DNA from: Bacteroides nordii WAL 11050 = JCM 12987
GTDB taxonomy: Bacteria > Bacteroidota > Bacteroidia > Bacteroidales > Bacteroidaceae
Reading direction: 5' to 3'
DNA: 64,000 nt
Assembly: GCA_000613465.1 (NCBI GenBank)
Contig: BAJA01000009.1
Span: 62,001-126,000, forward strand
Of the stretch, positions 30,842 to 39,607 are shown one piece after another. Numbering within the stretch: the first letter of the stretch is position 1; every line of letters begins with the position of its first letter. The translations under genes were made by a program, and so were the position numbers. The notes under the pieces are model-generated. The model saw only the letters and a list, made by a program, of their open reading frames with translations, did not search any database and had not been told where the DNA came from.

Positions 30842-33409
30842 ATGAAGATTCTGAAATTAATAGGATGCTCGATTCCATTGTTAGTGTTCTCTCTGTCCGG
30901 ACAGGCACAGAACAAGACTGAGTTGTTTCGTGACATGACCGCTCCTCAGCATGAGCGTATTTTAGATTTGCTTAATAGATTGACGGTGGAAGAAAAGGTC
31001 TCTCTGTTGGTGAACGACGCAAGGGAAATTCCCCGTCTTAACATAGATAAATATAATCATGGCAATGAAGCCTTGCACGGAGTAGTTCGTCCGGGTGAGT
31101 TTACAGTGTTTCCTCAGGCTATAGGCTTGGCTGCTACCTGGAATCCTAATCTTATTTTTCGGGTATCCACTGCTATTTCGGATGAAGCACGAGGACGTTG
31201 GAAAGAGTTGGATTATGGAAAGAAACAGATTGCTGGTGGCAGTGATCTGCTTACGTTCTGGTCACCTACAGTAAATATGGCCCGTGACCCTCGTTGGGGG
31301 AGAACTCCTGAAACTTATGGGGAAGATCCCTTCCTCTCCGGAAGGATTGGTTGTGAGTTTGTCAAAGGTTTGCAAGGAGATAATCCCCGTTATTTGAAAA
31401 CAGTCTCTACTCCGAAACACTTTGCTGTTAATAATGAAGAGCATAATCGTTCAAGTTGTAATGCCAGAATGTCTGAACGTGATTTACGTGAATACTACTT
31501 GCCTGCTTTTGAGCGTTGTATCGTTGATGGTAAGGCACAATCCATCATGATGGCTTATAATGCTGTAAACGATGTGCCTTGTACAGTCAACACTTATCTG
31601 ATCAAGAAAGTATTGCGTGGTGACTGGAACTTTAACGGTTATATTGTTTCGGACTGTAGTGCCCCCGAATGGATGGTGACAAAACATAAATATGTGAAAA
31701 ATCTGGAAGCAGCTGCTACATTGGCTCTCAAAGCCGGACTTGATCTGGAGTGTGGAGATCGTGTGTATACGGCTCCATTGCTGAAGGCATACAACGAATA
31801 CATGGTCAGCGAAGCGGAAATAGACTCTGCTGCTTATCATATTTTACGTGGAAGGATGCTTTTAGGGCTTTTTGATGATCCGTCGCAGAATCCTTATAAT
31901 AAAATAGAACCCTCTGTCATAGGTTGTAAAGAACATCAGGAATTGGCTTTAGAAACAGCTCGCCAAAGTATGGTTCTTCTAAAGAATCAGAAGAATTTCC
32001 TGCCTTTAAACCGGAAAAAGATAAGATCCATTGCCGTAGTAGGTATCAGTGCTGCCCATTGTGAATTCGGGGATTATAGTGGTAATCCTAAAAATACTCC
32101 GGTTTCTGTACTTGATGGCATTAAGAAATATGCCGAGAATGCAAATATAAAGGTAGTACATGCCCCTTGGGTATCCAGTGGTACTGATTTTGATCCCATC
32201 TCCAAGGGCTTTTTCCCAAATGGCCTGAAAGCAGAATATTTCGATAACAGCGATCTGCAAGGTACACCTTCTGTACGTATGGAAGAAGAGTTACTTTATG
32301 ATCCTGTTCACCGTCCTGATCGATTTCAACCTGAAGCTCCTATGTCTATTCGTTGGACAGGGACTTTAAAGCCGGTTGTATCGGGTGATTATACCTTAGG
32401 GTTGAAAACAGACGATGGTTGCCGCTTGTTTTTAGATGGTAAGAAACTAATAGATTCCTGGACAGAGAGAAGTGCCCAGATGGATCAAGTCGTAGTGAAG
32501 CTGGAAGCCGGTAAAACGTATGATTTAAGAGTGGAATATTTTGATGGTGGTGGTGACTGTTTCGCACGCCTTTACTGGAAAGCACCGGTTACAGATCAGA
32601 CCAACCGTTTAGCATTGTTTGGAGATGCTGGAAAAGTAGCAAAGGAATGTGACGTGACAGTAGCGGTACTGGGTATTAATAAATCTATTGAAAGAGAAGG
32701 GCAGGATCGTTATTCGCTTGAGTTACCTATTGATCAGCAAGAGTTTATTAAAGAGCTTTATAAAGTAAATCCAAATACGGTTGTAGTGTTGGTTGCCGGG
32801 AGTTCTATGGCCATTAATTGGATGGACGAAAATGTTCCGGCTATACTGAACGCATGGTATCCCGGTGAACAGGGAGGTAATGCAGTGGCCGAAGTTCTGT
32901 TTGGTGATTATAATCCGGGTGGACGTCTTCCATTGACCTATTACAACTCGTTGGATGAACTTCCTGCGTTTGATGATTATTCTGTGAAGAACAGGACCTA
33001 TCAATATTTTGAGGGAAAACCTTTGTATGAGTTTGGCTACGGATTGAGTTATACGAATTTTAAATATAAGAAAAAGAGTATTATGCAGTCAAATGATACG
33101 GTTGACATTACATTCAATCTCTCCAATGTAGGAAAGTACGATGGTGATGAGGTAGCTCAGGTATATGTCCGTTATCCGGAAACGGGGACATACATGCCGT
33201 TAAAGCAACTGAAAGGTTTCTCCAGAGTACATTTAAAGAAAGGAAAATCTGCAGATATTACTATTTCTATACCTAAAAAGGAGTTACGTTATTGGGATGA
33301 GAAGACCCGTCAGTTTGTGACTCCCACAGGTGAGTATGTTTTTCAGGTGGGTGGTTCTTCTGAGAATATTAGCATTGAGGAAACTATTAAGATAAGTACT
33401 GTATCCTAA
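30842..33409 (+). CDS. GH3 beta-glycosidase with inserted PA14 domain (first copy)
   Basis: An 855-residue protein with a signal peptide ending in GQAQ. The GH3 TIM barrel (about 35-330) includes HGNEALHGVV, PRWGRTPETYGEDP, TPKHFAVNNEE and the nucleophile Asp271 in GYIVSDCSAP. The alpha/beta domain is split by a PA14 insert (about 455-590: GLKAEYFDNSDLQG, SGDYTLGLKTDDGCRLFLDG). A C-terminal FN3-like domain closes it. It releases terminal beta-glucose or beta-xylose with retention. The PA14 insert usually shapes the aglycone subsite. It differs clearly from the second GH3 at 33639, so the pair probably covers two linkages. Confidence 0.92.
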   Translation: MKILKLIGCSIPLLVFSLSGQAQNKTELFRDMTAPQHERILDLLNRLTVEEKVSLLVNDAREIPRLNIDKYNHGNEALHGVVRPGEFTVFPQAIGLAATWNPNLIFRVSTAISDEARGRWKELDYGKKQIAGGSDLLTFWSPTVNMARDPRWGRTPETYGEDPFLSGRIGCEFVKGLQGDNPRYLKTVSTPKHFAVNNEEHNRSSCNARMSERDLREYYLPAFERCIVDGKAQSIMMAYNAVNDVPCTVNTYLIKKVLRGDWNFNGYIVSDCSAPEWMVTKHKYVKNLEAAATLALKAGLDLECGDRVYTAPLLKAYNEYMVSEAEIDSAAYHILRGRMLLGLFDDPSQNPYNKIEPSVIGCKEHQELALETARQSMVLLKNQKNFLPLNRKKIRSIAVVGISAAHCEFGDYSGNPKNTPVSVLDGIKKYAENANIKVVHAPWVSSGTDFDPISKGFFPNGLKAEYFDNSDLQGTPSVRMEEELLYDPVHRPDRFQPEAPMSIRWTGTLKPVVSGDYTLGLKTDDGCRLFLDGKKLIDSWTERSAQMDQVVVKLEAGKTYDLRVEYFDGGGDCFARLYWKAPVTDQTNRLALFGDAGKVAKECDVTVAVLGINKSIEREGQDRYSLELPIDQQEFIKELYKVNPNTVVVLVAGSSMAINWMDENVPAILNAWYPGEQGGNAVAEVLFGDYNPGGRLPLTYYNSLDELPAFDDYSVKNRTYQYFEGKPLYEFGYGLSYTNFKYKKKSIMQSNDTVDITFNLSNVGKYDGDEVAQVYVRYPETGTYMPLKQLKGFSRVHLKKGKSADITISIPKKELRYWDEKTRQFVTPTGEYVFQVGGSSENISIEETIKISTVS

Positions 33410-33424
33410 TTAAATGATCGTATC

Positions 33425-33524
33425 ATTGAAACGCAGATTATTGCAAATTTACGTAAAGAATATCGTTCCTTAAGTGCAGCAAGCCATCTAATCTGCGAAA
33501 ATCTGCGATCATTTGCGTTTCAAT
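33425..33524. repeat. about 100-bp intergenic element with terminal inverted repeats (copy D)
   Basis: Bounded by ATTGAAACGCAGAT (33425-33438) and ATTTGCGTTTCAAT (33511-33524), inverted with 13 of 14 matches. Internal ATCTGCGAAAATCTGCGATC is shared with copies at 38569-38672, 59916-59949 and, reversed and slightly changed, 56928-57021. It has no coding capacity and resembles a MITE or other non-autonomous intergenic repeat. It separates the two GH3 genes. Confidence 0.75.
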
Positions 33525-33638
33525 AAAACACTGGCATAGTATGAATTAAATTTGAAGTACCACTTAATAAAATAGATAATTCAATAGGTAGTTATTACTG
33601 ATAGACTTGTGCAGGAATAAAAATAAATAAAAAGGAAT

Positions 33639-36230
33639 ATGATGAAACAGCTTATTATCACTTTATGCTTGAGTACAGCTACTCTGGTTGGTATGGCACA
33701 AAATGAGCCTTACAGGAATCCCAATCTCTCTCCGGAAGAGCGTGCCGAAGATTTGTTAGGGCGGCTAACCTTAAAAGAAAAGGTAACTCTGATGCAAAAT
33801 GAATCTTTCCCGATAGAGCGTTTGGGTATAGCTCACTACGATTGGTGGAATGAAGCGTTACACGGTGTGGCTCGTGCCGGAATTGCTACTGTTTTCCCAA
33901 TTACTATGGGGATGGCATCATCGTTTGATGACAAAGCTATAGAGGATATATTCACAGCAGTCAGCGATGAGGCTCGTGCCAAGTATCACGATGCACATCG
34001 GCAAGGTCGGAGAGGCGTGCGTTGCGAAGGCCTGACTTTTTGGACTCCAAATATAAATATCTTTCGTGATCCGCGCTGGGGACGTGGTCAGGAGACCTAT
34101 GGAGAAGATCCCTATTTGACAAGTCGTATGGGAGTGGCAGTAGTAAAAGGTTTGCAAGGGCCGGCCGATGCCAAGTACAATAAACTTCACGCTTGTGCCA
34201 AGCACTATGCAGTGCATAGCGGGCCGGAAGCTAAACGCCACTCCTTCAATGCTGAGAATATTTCTCCCCGTGATTTGTGGGAAACCTATTTACCGGCTTT
34301 TAAAACATTGGTACAAGAAGCTGATGTGAAAGAGGTAATGTGTGCTTACAACCGGTTTGAGGGCGATCCTTGCTGTGGAAGTAATCGACTGCTGACTCAG
34401 ATTTTACGTGACGATTGGGGATATAAGCATGTGGTGGTGAGTGATTGCGGAGCTATCAGTGACTTTTTCTATAGTGATCGCCATGCTACCCACAAGAACG
34501 CGGCCGATGCCAGTGCGGCAGCTGTGCTCAGTGGAACGGATTTGGAGTGTGGCATTGAATACGCTCACTTGGACAAGGCGGTAAAAGAGGGGCTTATCTC
34601 TGAAGAGAGAATCAACACCAGCTTGTTTCGTCTGTTGAAAGCCCGTTTTGAATTAGGAGAGATGGACGATGATGCTTTGGTTCCTTGGAGTAAGATTAGT
34701 ATCGATACGGTAGATTGTCAGATGCACAAGCAAATGGCTTTGGATATTACCCGCAAATCGATGGTATTGCTACACAACAATGGGGTATTGCCATTGGGTA
34801 AAACCGGCGCTCGTATAGCCGTAATGGGACCTAATGCAAACGATTCAGTCATGCAATGGGGAAATTATGAAGGGACTCCATCTCACACGGTGACTGTTCT
34901 TGAAGGAATCCGTAATAAAATAGGTAATGTTATTTACGAGAAAGGATGTGAGTTACTCACGAACCAAGTATTCGATTCTTATTTCAGCGAAATATCTAAC
35001 AACGGTAAACCTGGCTTTACCGGTACTTATTGGAATAATCTGGATTTGAAAGGTGAAGTGGCAGCTATACAGCAAGTCAGCACTCCTTTCAACTTCAATA
35101 ATGGAGGTAATACGGTTTATGCTCCGGGAGTGAACCTTTACAACTTTACTGCTTCGTATGAGGGAACTTTCCGTCCGAAGAGTAATGGTGATTATACATT
35201 GGTTATTGAAGGTGATGATGGCTATCGTGTATACGTGAATGGACAAGAGGTCATTAACTATTGGGGTACACATGCCAGCGCTAAAAGGGAATATACCCTG
35301 AAAGCTGCTGCCGGGAAAGAGTATAAGATCAAGATAGAATATATGCAGGCTGGTGCTGAGGCTGTATTGCGTTTCGACTTGGGTATCTATCGTCAGATTG
35401 CTCCCGAAGCAGTAGCCGAAAGAGTGAAGGAGGCGGATGTTGTGATTTTTGTTGGTGGTATTTCTCCTAATCTCGAAGGTGAAGAGAAGAACTTTGTGAA
35501 TTGTCCCGGCTTCGTTGGTGGTGATCGGACTTCAATCGAACTGCCGGAAGTACAGCGTAACATTCTGAAGGCATTGAAGAAAGCTGGTAAGAAAGTGATC
35601 TTTGTCAATTGTTCCGGTTCGGCAATGGCATTGGTGCCCGAAACTCAATCATGTGATGCCATATTGCAAGCATGGTATCCCGGTCAGGCTGGCGGAACAG
35701 CAGTCGCTGATATTATATTTGGTGATTATAATCCGAGTGGTAAATTACCTGTTACTTTCTATAAAAACACAGAGCAGTTACCCGATTTTGAAGATTACAG
35801 TATGAAAGGACGCACTTATCGGTATATGACAGAGAGTCCCTTATTTCCCTTTGGTTATGGATTGAGTTATACAACATTCCAATTTTCAAAAGCCGGATTA
35901 AATAAACGGGTGGCTACTATCAATCAGCCGGTGCAATTTAAAGTTAATGTAAAGAATACAGGTAAACGTGATGGAACTGAGGTAGTACAGATTTATATTC
36001 GTAAAGCGGACGATGAGGAGGGGCCGGTGAAAAGCCTTCGGGCTTTCCGTCCGGTAACCTTGAAAGCGGGTAAGTCTGCTACAGTCAACATCACACTTTC
36101 ACCGGATACTTTTGAATTTTTTGATCCCGAAACTAATACCATGCGTATTGTACCGGGAGATTATGAAATTATGTATGGTAACAGTTCGAATACTTTGCCG
36201 GAAAATAAGCTGAGTCTTCAGTTGAAATGA
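33639..36230 (+). CDS. GH3 beta-xylosidase/glucosidase with PA14 domain (second copy)
   Basis: An 863-residue protein with a signal peptide ending in GMAQ. GH3 motifs include HYDWWNEALHGVARAG, DPRWGRGQETYGEDP and CAKHYAVHSGPE, with the nucleophile Asp269 in VVVSDCGAISDF. A PA14 domain (about 445-590: FTGTYWNNLDLKG, SNGDYTLVIEGDDGYRVYVNG) lies inside the alpha/beta domain, and an FN3-like C-terminus follows. WWNEALHGVARAG is most common in beta-xylosidase-like GH3 enzymes. It is the last gene of the plus arm. A 229-bp gap containing a repeat element separates it from the first GH3, so it may have its own promoter. A shared terminator with the convergent MutS-like gene follows. Confidence 0.92.
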   Translation: MMKQLIITLCLSTATLVGMAQNEPYRNPNLSPEERAEDLLGRLTLKEKVTLMQNESFPIERLGIAHYDWWNEALHGVARAGIATVFPITMGMASSFDDKAIEDIFTAVSDEARAKYHDAHRQGRRGVRCEGLTFWTPNINIFRDPRWGRGQETYGEDPYLTSRMGVAVVKGLQGPADAKYNKLHACAKHYAVHSGPEAKRHSFNAENISPRDLWETYLPAFKTLVQEADVKEVMCAYNRFEGDPCCGSNRLLTQILRDDWGYKHVVVSDCGAISDFFYSDRHATHKNAADASAAAVLSGTDLECGIEYAHLDKAVKEGLISEERINTSLFRLLKARFELGEMDDDALVPWSKISIDTVDCQMHKQMALDITRKSMVLLHNNGVLPLGKTGARIAVMGPNANDSVMQWGNYEGTPSHTVTVLEGIRNKIGNVIYEKGCELLTNQVFDSYFSEISNNGKPGFTGTYWNNLDLKGEVAAIQQVSTPFNFNNGGNTVYAPGVNLYNFTASYEGTFRPKSNGDYTLVIEGDDGYRVYVNGQEVINYWGTHASAKREYTLKAAAGKEYKIKIEYMQAGAEAVLRFDLGIYRQIAPEAVAERVKEADVVIFVGGISPNLEGEEKNFVNCPGFVGGDRTSIELPEVQRNILKALKKAGKKVIFVNCSGSAMALVPETQSCDAILQAWYPGQAGGTAVADIIFGDYNPSGKLPVTFYKNTEQLPDFEDYSMKGRTYRYMTESPLFPFGYGLSYTTFQFSKAGLNKRVATINQPVQFKVNVKNTGKRDGTEVVQIYIRKADDEEGPVKSLRAFRPVTLKAGKSATVNITLSPDTFEFFDPETNTMRIVPGDYEIMYGNSSNTLPENKLSLQLK

Positions 36231-36255
36231 AAAGAGTTAGTTGAAGAATCGCAGG

Positions 36256-36297
36256 AAATGGGGATTAGTCGTCTATGACGGCAATCCCCATTTTTTT
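36256..36297. terminator. bidirectional terminator between GH3 and MutS-like genes
   Basis: An 11-bp perfect stem (AAATGGGGATT at 36256-36266, complement at 36283-36293) is followed by a seven-T run on the plus strand. The left arm overlaps the last codon of the convergent MutS-like gene, and A-rich sequence on the other side allows termination in both directions. Confidence 0.8.
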
Positions 36298-38079
36298 CAT
36301 TAAGAAGCAAGCATTCATATTCTGTGCTACTCCGTTCTTCATTTGATAAGAGAAAGTAAGCTCATTGTTGGTGATCTCTGCTTCAAAACAATAGTTGCGG
36401 ATATCTTCGGGGAAGAGATTAATAAGTGTCCCCAACATAAGGTCGTGTGTGGCTATGATACCATTAGCCTGCAGTGCCATAAATTGCTTGATAAGGGCAA
36501 AAGAACCTTTTTGCTTATCGGTGGAATTTGTTCCTTTCAATATTTCGTCAAGGATGATGAATAGTTCTTCACCTGCATCGAGCTTATCGATGATAAGTTT
36601 CAGGCGTTTTAGTTCGGCAAAGAAATAAGATTCATTATCCGTAAGTGAATCGCTGGTGCGCAGACTGGTGATTAGGCGGGACGGATACAGTTTCATTTGT
36701 TTGGCCCATACAGGTGCACCTATGCAGGCTAATAGGTAGTTGATTCCTACTGTACGCAGGTACGTACTTTTCCCTGCCATGTTAGCCCCTGTGATGATGA
36801 TGAAGAAAGGACGTTTGGCGATGTCTATATCATTGCATACACACTTATCACGGTTCATGAGTGGATGTCCCAATGCTTCCGCTTCCATAGAGAAGGGAGT
36901 AGAAGTAATTTGTGGGTAGATATACTCCGGATGGTTGTAAGCGAAAGTAGCTAATGAACAATAAGCATCCATTTCTCCGATAGCTTTGAGCCAGGATGGG
37001 AGTTCGGAAGCATGCTTTTCTTTCCAGGCTTCTATCCGCATAATCTGTCGTAATTCCCAGAAAAGAGCACCGTTCAGAACGAAAGACATCAGCATATTAT
37101 TACGTTGGTCAAGTGCATTCATTAAAGCAGTAAGTTTTTTAACAGCCTGTGAGGCGGTTTGTTTGTCACCACCTACAAGTTCCTTTATCTCCTGTAGTAC
37201 AGCACTGTGATATTCTTTTTCTTCAATGATATGAATGAGGCTGGCATAAGTAGCAAGTATCTGAAGCTTCTTTCCATAGAGTGCCTGCATCTTTGTTATT
37301 CCTCTTGAAAAGGCAAAGCTGAGAAGGAAGAAGCCAACAAAGATAATACCTGGTACTGTACCTGATACTATACCTGCTATGGCCAGTGTTATAAATATAA
37401 TATTAATAGCAGGAACGATGAAAGGAAGTGCCCGAAGGATAGCATGATTCCTATAATAACTGGGACTGTCGGCCCATGCTTTTATTTCCTCTTCATCGGC
37501 AGATTTTCCTTTGTATAGCAGGCCGAGTATACGGAAACGCTGGCGCATCTTTAGTTCCGGGGCAAGTTCCCTTACAGCTTTCTGACGTTTTTCTATTTCA
37601 GCTTTATTTTCCAGATGGGTATTGAGCCAGGCAGCCAGCCGTTTTTTGCCTAAATCAGTTGAAGTACGGTTGATATACTGGAAAAGTGAACGTTCGCCAA
37701 ACACATCGAGGTCATATGAATAGAGATGTGCCGGATTGATAAATTCTTCTCCGCTGTCAAAAGAAGAGCTGTCGTATTCTATAGCCTGAAGTTCTTGCCG
37801 GTTTATTTCTATTTTCTTTTCGAGATACTCTTTTTGATAGAACAAACGATTATGTAACTTTACCAGAAAAAGGAAAGGGACGAAAGTAAGGGCAACCACA
37901 CCTGTGATAACAATCCATCCATTGTCCCAGAAATGAATAACTCCTGCAATGCCGGCTACGAATAATATTAGTCTTAAAGTGCCAATACGGTAGATCTGTT
38001 GCTTTGCTTTTCCGAGTTTCTGCTCTGCACTCTTAATGATATCCTGATAAGTATTGATAATATTCTTTAGCTGTTCCAT
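36265..38079 (-). CDS. membrane-anchored MutS-like ATPase
   Basis: A 604-residue protein. The N-terminus has a coiled-coil-like segment then two hydrophobic helices (about 33-50 and 54-73), with a second hydrophobic pair at about 213-257. The middle is a MutS core/lever region (RTSTDLGKKRLAAWLNTHL, about 135-200). The C-terminal ABC-type ATPase has Walker A GANMAGKST (about 427), a Q-loop/signature region (LRTSDSLTDNESYFFAELKR), Walker B LFIILDE and the H-loop IATHD. It lacks the mismatch-recognition domain with the FxE motif, so it is not canonical MutS. Such membrane MutS-like proteins are widespread in Bacteroidetes and have no established role. It is a single-gene unit between the PUL and the hut operon. 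Confidence 0.85.
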   Translation of the reverse strand: MEQLKNIINTYQDIIKSAEQKLGKAKQQIYRIGTLRLILFVAGIAGVIHFWDNGWIVITGVVALTFVPFLFLVKLHNRLFYQKEYLEKKIEINRQELQAIEYDSSSFDSGEEFINPAHLYSYDLDVFGERSLFQYINRTSTDLGKKRLAAWLNTHLENKAEIEKRQKAVRELAPELKMRQRFRILGLLYKGKSADEEEIKAWADSPSYYRNHAILRALPFIVPAINIIFITLAIAGIVSGTVPGIIFVGFFLLSFAFSRGITKMQALYGKKLQILATYASLIHIIEEKEYHSAVLQEIKELVGGDKQTASQAVKKLTALMNALDQRNNMLMSFVLNGALFWELRQIMRIEAWKEKHASELPSWLKAIGEMDAYCSLATFAYNHPEYIYPQITSTPFSMEAEALGHPLMNRDKCVCNDIDIAKRPFFIIITGANMAGKSTYLRTVGINYLLACIGAPVWAKQMKLYPSRLITSLRTSDSLTDNESYFFAELKRLKLIIDKLDAGEELFIILDEILKGTNSTDKQKGSFALIKQFMALQANGIIATHDLMLGTLINLFPEDIRNYCFEAEITNNELTFSYQMKNGVAQNMNACFLMKKMGIAVIDD

Positions 38080-38099
38080 ATTATTTTATTTGTTTCTTA

Positions 38100-38107
38100 C
38101 AAAAGTA
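38100..38107 (-). promoter_or_regulatory. candidate -7 element for the MutS-like gene
   Basis: TACTTTTG on the minus strand, an exact TAnnTTTG match, 20 bp upstream of the start codon at 38079. No clear -33 element. Confidence 0.5.
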
Positions 38108-38299
38108 GTATAATTAACAGGTAGCGTGTGTGGAGCTTGTTTTTGTCAATAGCAGATTTACTTTTTATTAACAAAAGCGGGCTGTTTCAGGAGAAAGTAC
38201 CAATATTGACCAGTAATGAGTGCTTCCCGCACGGGGAGATACTCACCACAGACAGAGTTATCGATCAGTAACGGAGATTATGGGCATATCTTTTTGGTG

Positions 38300-38483
38300 C
38301 CGGAAGTGTCCCTAAACGCCGCTGTTACCCTTGTCCGGTATTGTTTTCTGTCTTTCTCAGAAAGGAACGTTCTTTTTCCCGGTGCACAGCGTTGTTTTAC
38401 ATGTACATGTAAAACAACGCTACACACCGAGACATCATACATTACTCTACGAGATGGGGCTTTATTGATATCGGAGAAAGAGA
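38300..38483. repeat. hairpin-centred intergenic repeat, copy A
   Basis: Closely matches 59658-59912. Shared blocks include GGAAGTGTCC, CTGTCTTTCTCAGAAAGGAAC in near form, CCGGTATTG, CCCGGTG, TTACTCTACGAGA and GGGGCTTTAT. The core is a perfect 32-bp palindrome (38389-38420), extended by CGGTG/CACCG on either side. Reading frames across it resemble those of copy B only because the DNA is repeated. It is probably a non-coding mobile or structured repeat. Confidence 0.75.
38389..38420. repeat. perfect 32-bp palindrome at the core of repeat copy A
   Basis: Left arm GCGTTGTTTTACATGT is followed directly by its exact reverse complement. In copy B the same position holds 24-nt arms with a 47-nt loop, so this is the variable part of the element. 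Confidence 0.9.
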
Positions 38484-38568
38484 TAAATGGTAATAACAGG
38501 CGCCATTTAGCACAAAACTGAACGGTTTTGAGTGTATTTCACCACAGTAGCACAGAGTACTATTTATC

Positions 38569-38672
38569 TGATAAAACGCGAATTAACACAGAACGCAGAT
38601 TAGAAGACTGTAGTTCTTTGTCATACATTTGTTTCCCTTTGCGAAAATCTGCGATCATCTGCGTTTCAATAA
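38569..38672. repeat. about 100-bp inverted-repeat element (copy A)
   Basis: Begins TGATAAAACGCG and ends TCTGCGTTTCAATAA. Contains the 42-nt block from CCTTTGCGAAAATCTG to TAAAGATT that is identical in copy B (59916 onward). It is flanked by CACCACAG...CACAGAGT and ACTCTGTGGTG sequences also found at copies B and C. The remainder of the 38080-38860 gap shows nothing else beyond candidate promoters. Confidence 0.75.
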
Positions 38673-38860
38673 AGATTTAAACTCTGTGGTGAGTTTTGCT
38701 AATGTCTATTCAAAATGGCCAACTACTGGTTTACATTAACAATTAACACCCCAGTCAAGCTTTTCTTTCTTTTTTTAGAAATTTTCGACTGAAAAACTTG
38801 CTTCAATTCGTCAAATGATGTAACTTTCCAAACGATTAATGCTGTAGATAGGAGGTACTT

Positions 38861-39493
38861 ATGAAAAAACTGTGGATTATTTGTTTACTGAGTATTGTGG
38901 GACTGCCTCTGGTTGCACAGAACATTGTTTATTCCAACCTGAAAGATTTACTGGCTCATGATGGCGATACAGTGACGGCTTTGAAAATAGAAAAGCGAAC
39001 TAAAAATAATATTTCATTGTCCGGAGGAGCTGATTATAAGATCAGTGCTGATACTGACAAATCATTGTGCAAATATCTGAAGAAGCGTTGTTTTGCTGTA
39101 CAAGAAGATACATCTCTTTACATCAATTGCAAGAAACTGCGTTATAAGCGCCTTCGTTTTGGTGGATGGTATGCTCCTGCCATGTGGGTAAATGGAAACA
39201 TCTTTTTTAGTGCCATTCCAATTGGAGTCGTTGCAGCAAGTTCTTCGGTTACAATGGATGTCACATTGGGAGGAGTGGTCGGTGATGCCATAGCTGCTTC
39301 CAGTCTGGTTTCCAAGCGTGTATATTATGAGATTGATGCTACCACCGGGAAAATAGACTTTGTAGGACGAGATCGGATGTGTGCTTTGTTGGATTTCTAT
39401 CCGGAATGGAAGGAAGCTTATCTGAACGAAAACAGTGAATCTGCCGAGACTACCGGAAAGTATCTTAGGTTACTTAAAACTGCAAAGAAATAA
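38861..39493 (+). CDS. secreted protein of unknown function
   Basis: A 210-residue protein that I do not recognise. It has a clean signal peptide (MKKLWIICLLSIVGLPLVAQ) and no lipobox. The mature part has a basic, Cys-containing region (about 70-100: KYLKKRCF, CKKLRYKRLRFGG). A Gly/Ala/Val-rich hydrophobic stretch (about 118-150: IPIGVVAASSSVTMDVTLGGVVGDAIAAS) could be a membrane hairpin or a glycine-zipper segment. YYEIDATTGKIDFV follows. It stands alone: the repeats lie upstream and a promoter-like sequence lies between it and hutU. A glycine-zipper-like envelope protein is one possibility, but no function can be assigned. Confidence 0.7.
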   Translation: MKKLWIICLLSIVGLPLVAQNIVYSNLKDLLAHDGDTVTALKIEKRTKNNISLSGGADYKISADTDKSLCKYLKKRCFAVQEDTSLYINCKKLRYKRLRFGGWYAPAMWVNGNIFFSAIPIGVVAASSSVTMDVTLGGVVGDAIAASSLVSKRVYYEIDATTGKIDFVGRDRMCALLDFYPEWKEAYLNENSESAETTGKYLRLLKTAKK

Positions 39494-39521
39494 TCTTTTT
39501 GATAATAAATGTCTTGAAATC

Positions 39522-39552
39522 TTTGTGATTTCCTTCCTTTTTCCTATCTTGC
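39522..39552 (+). promoter_or_regulatory. candidate promoter of the hut operon
   Basis: TTTG (39522-39525), a 19-bp spacer, then TATCTTGC (39545-39552), which differs from the ideal TAnnTTTG at two positions (TT(T)G to TTGC). The hutU ATG lies 55 bp downstream. Confidence 0.5.
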
Positions 39553-39607
39553 GAAGAGTTATCAAGCTGTAAATTATGACAGTTTGTAATCCTTAATCCT
39601 TGTTATT

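Noticed and set aside
33410..33640. CRISPR array from the repeated CTGCG-containing units
   Set aside because: Units are inverted and irregularly spaced, there are no regular spacers and no cas genes.
38216..38521. 101-codon plus-strand frame that resembles the frame at 59663-60028
   Set aside because: The similarity is explained by the shared hairpin repeat DNA. The frame crosses a perfect palindrome and has no start context or protein features.
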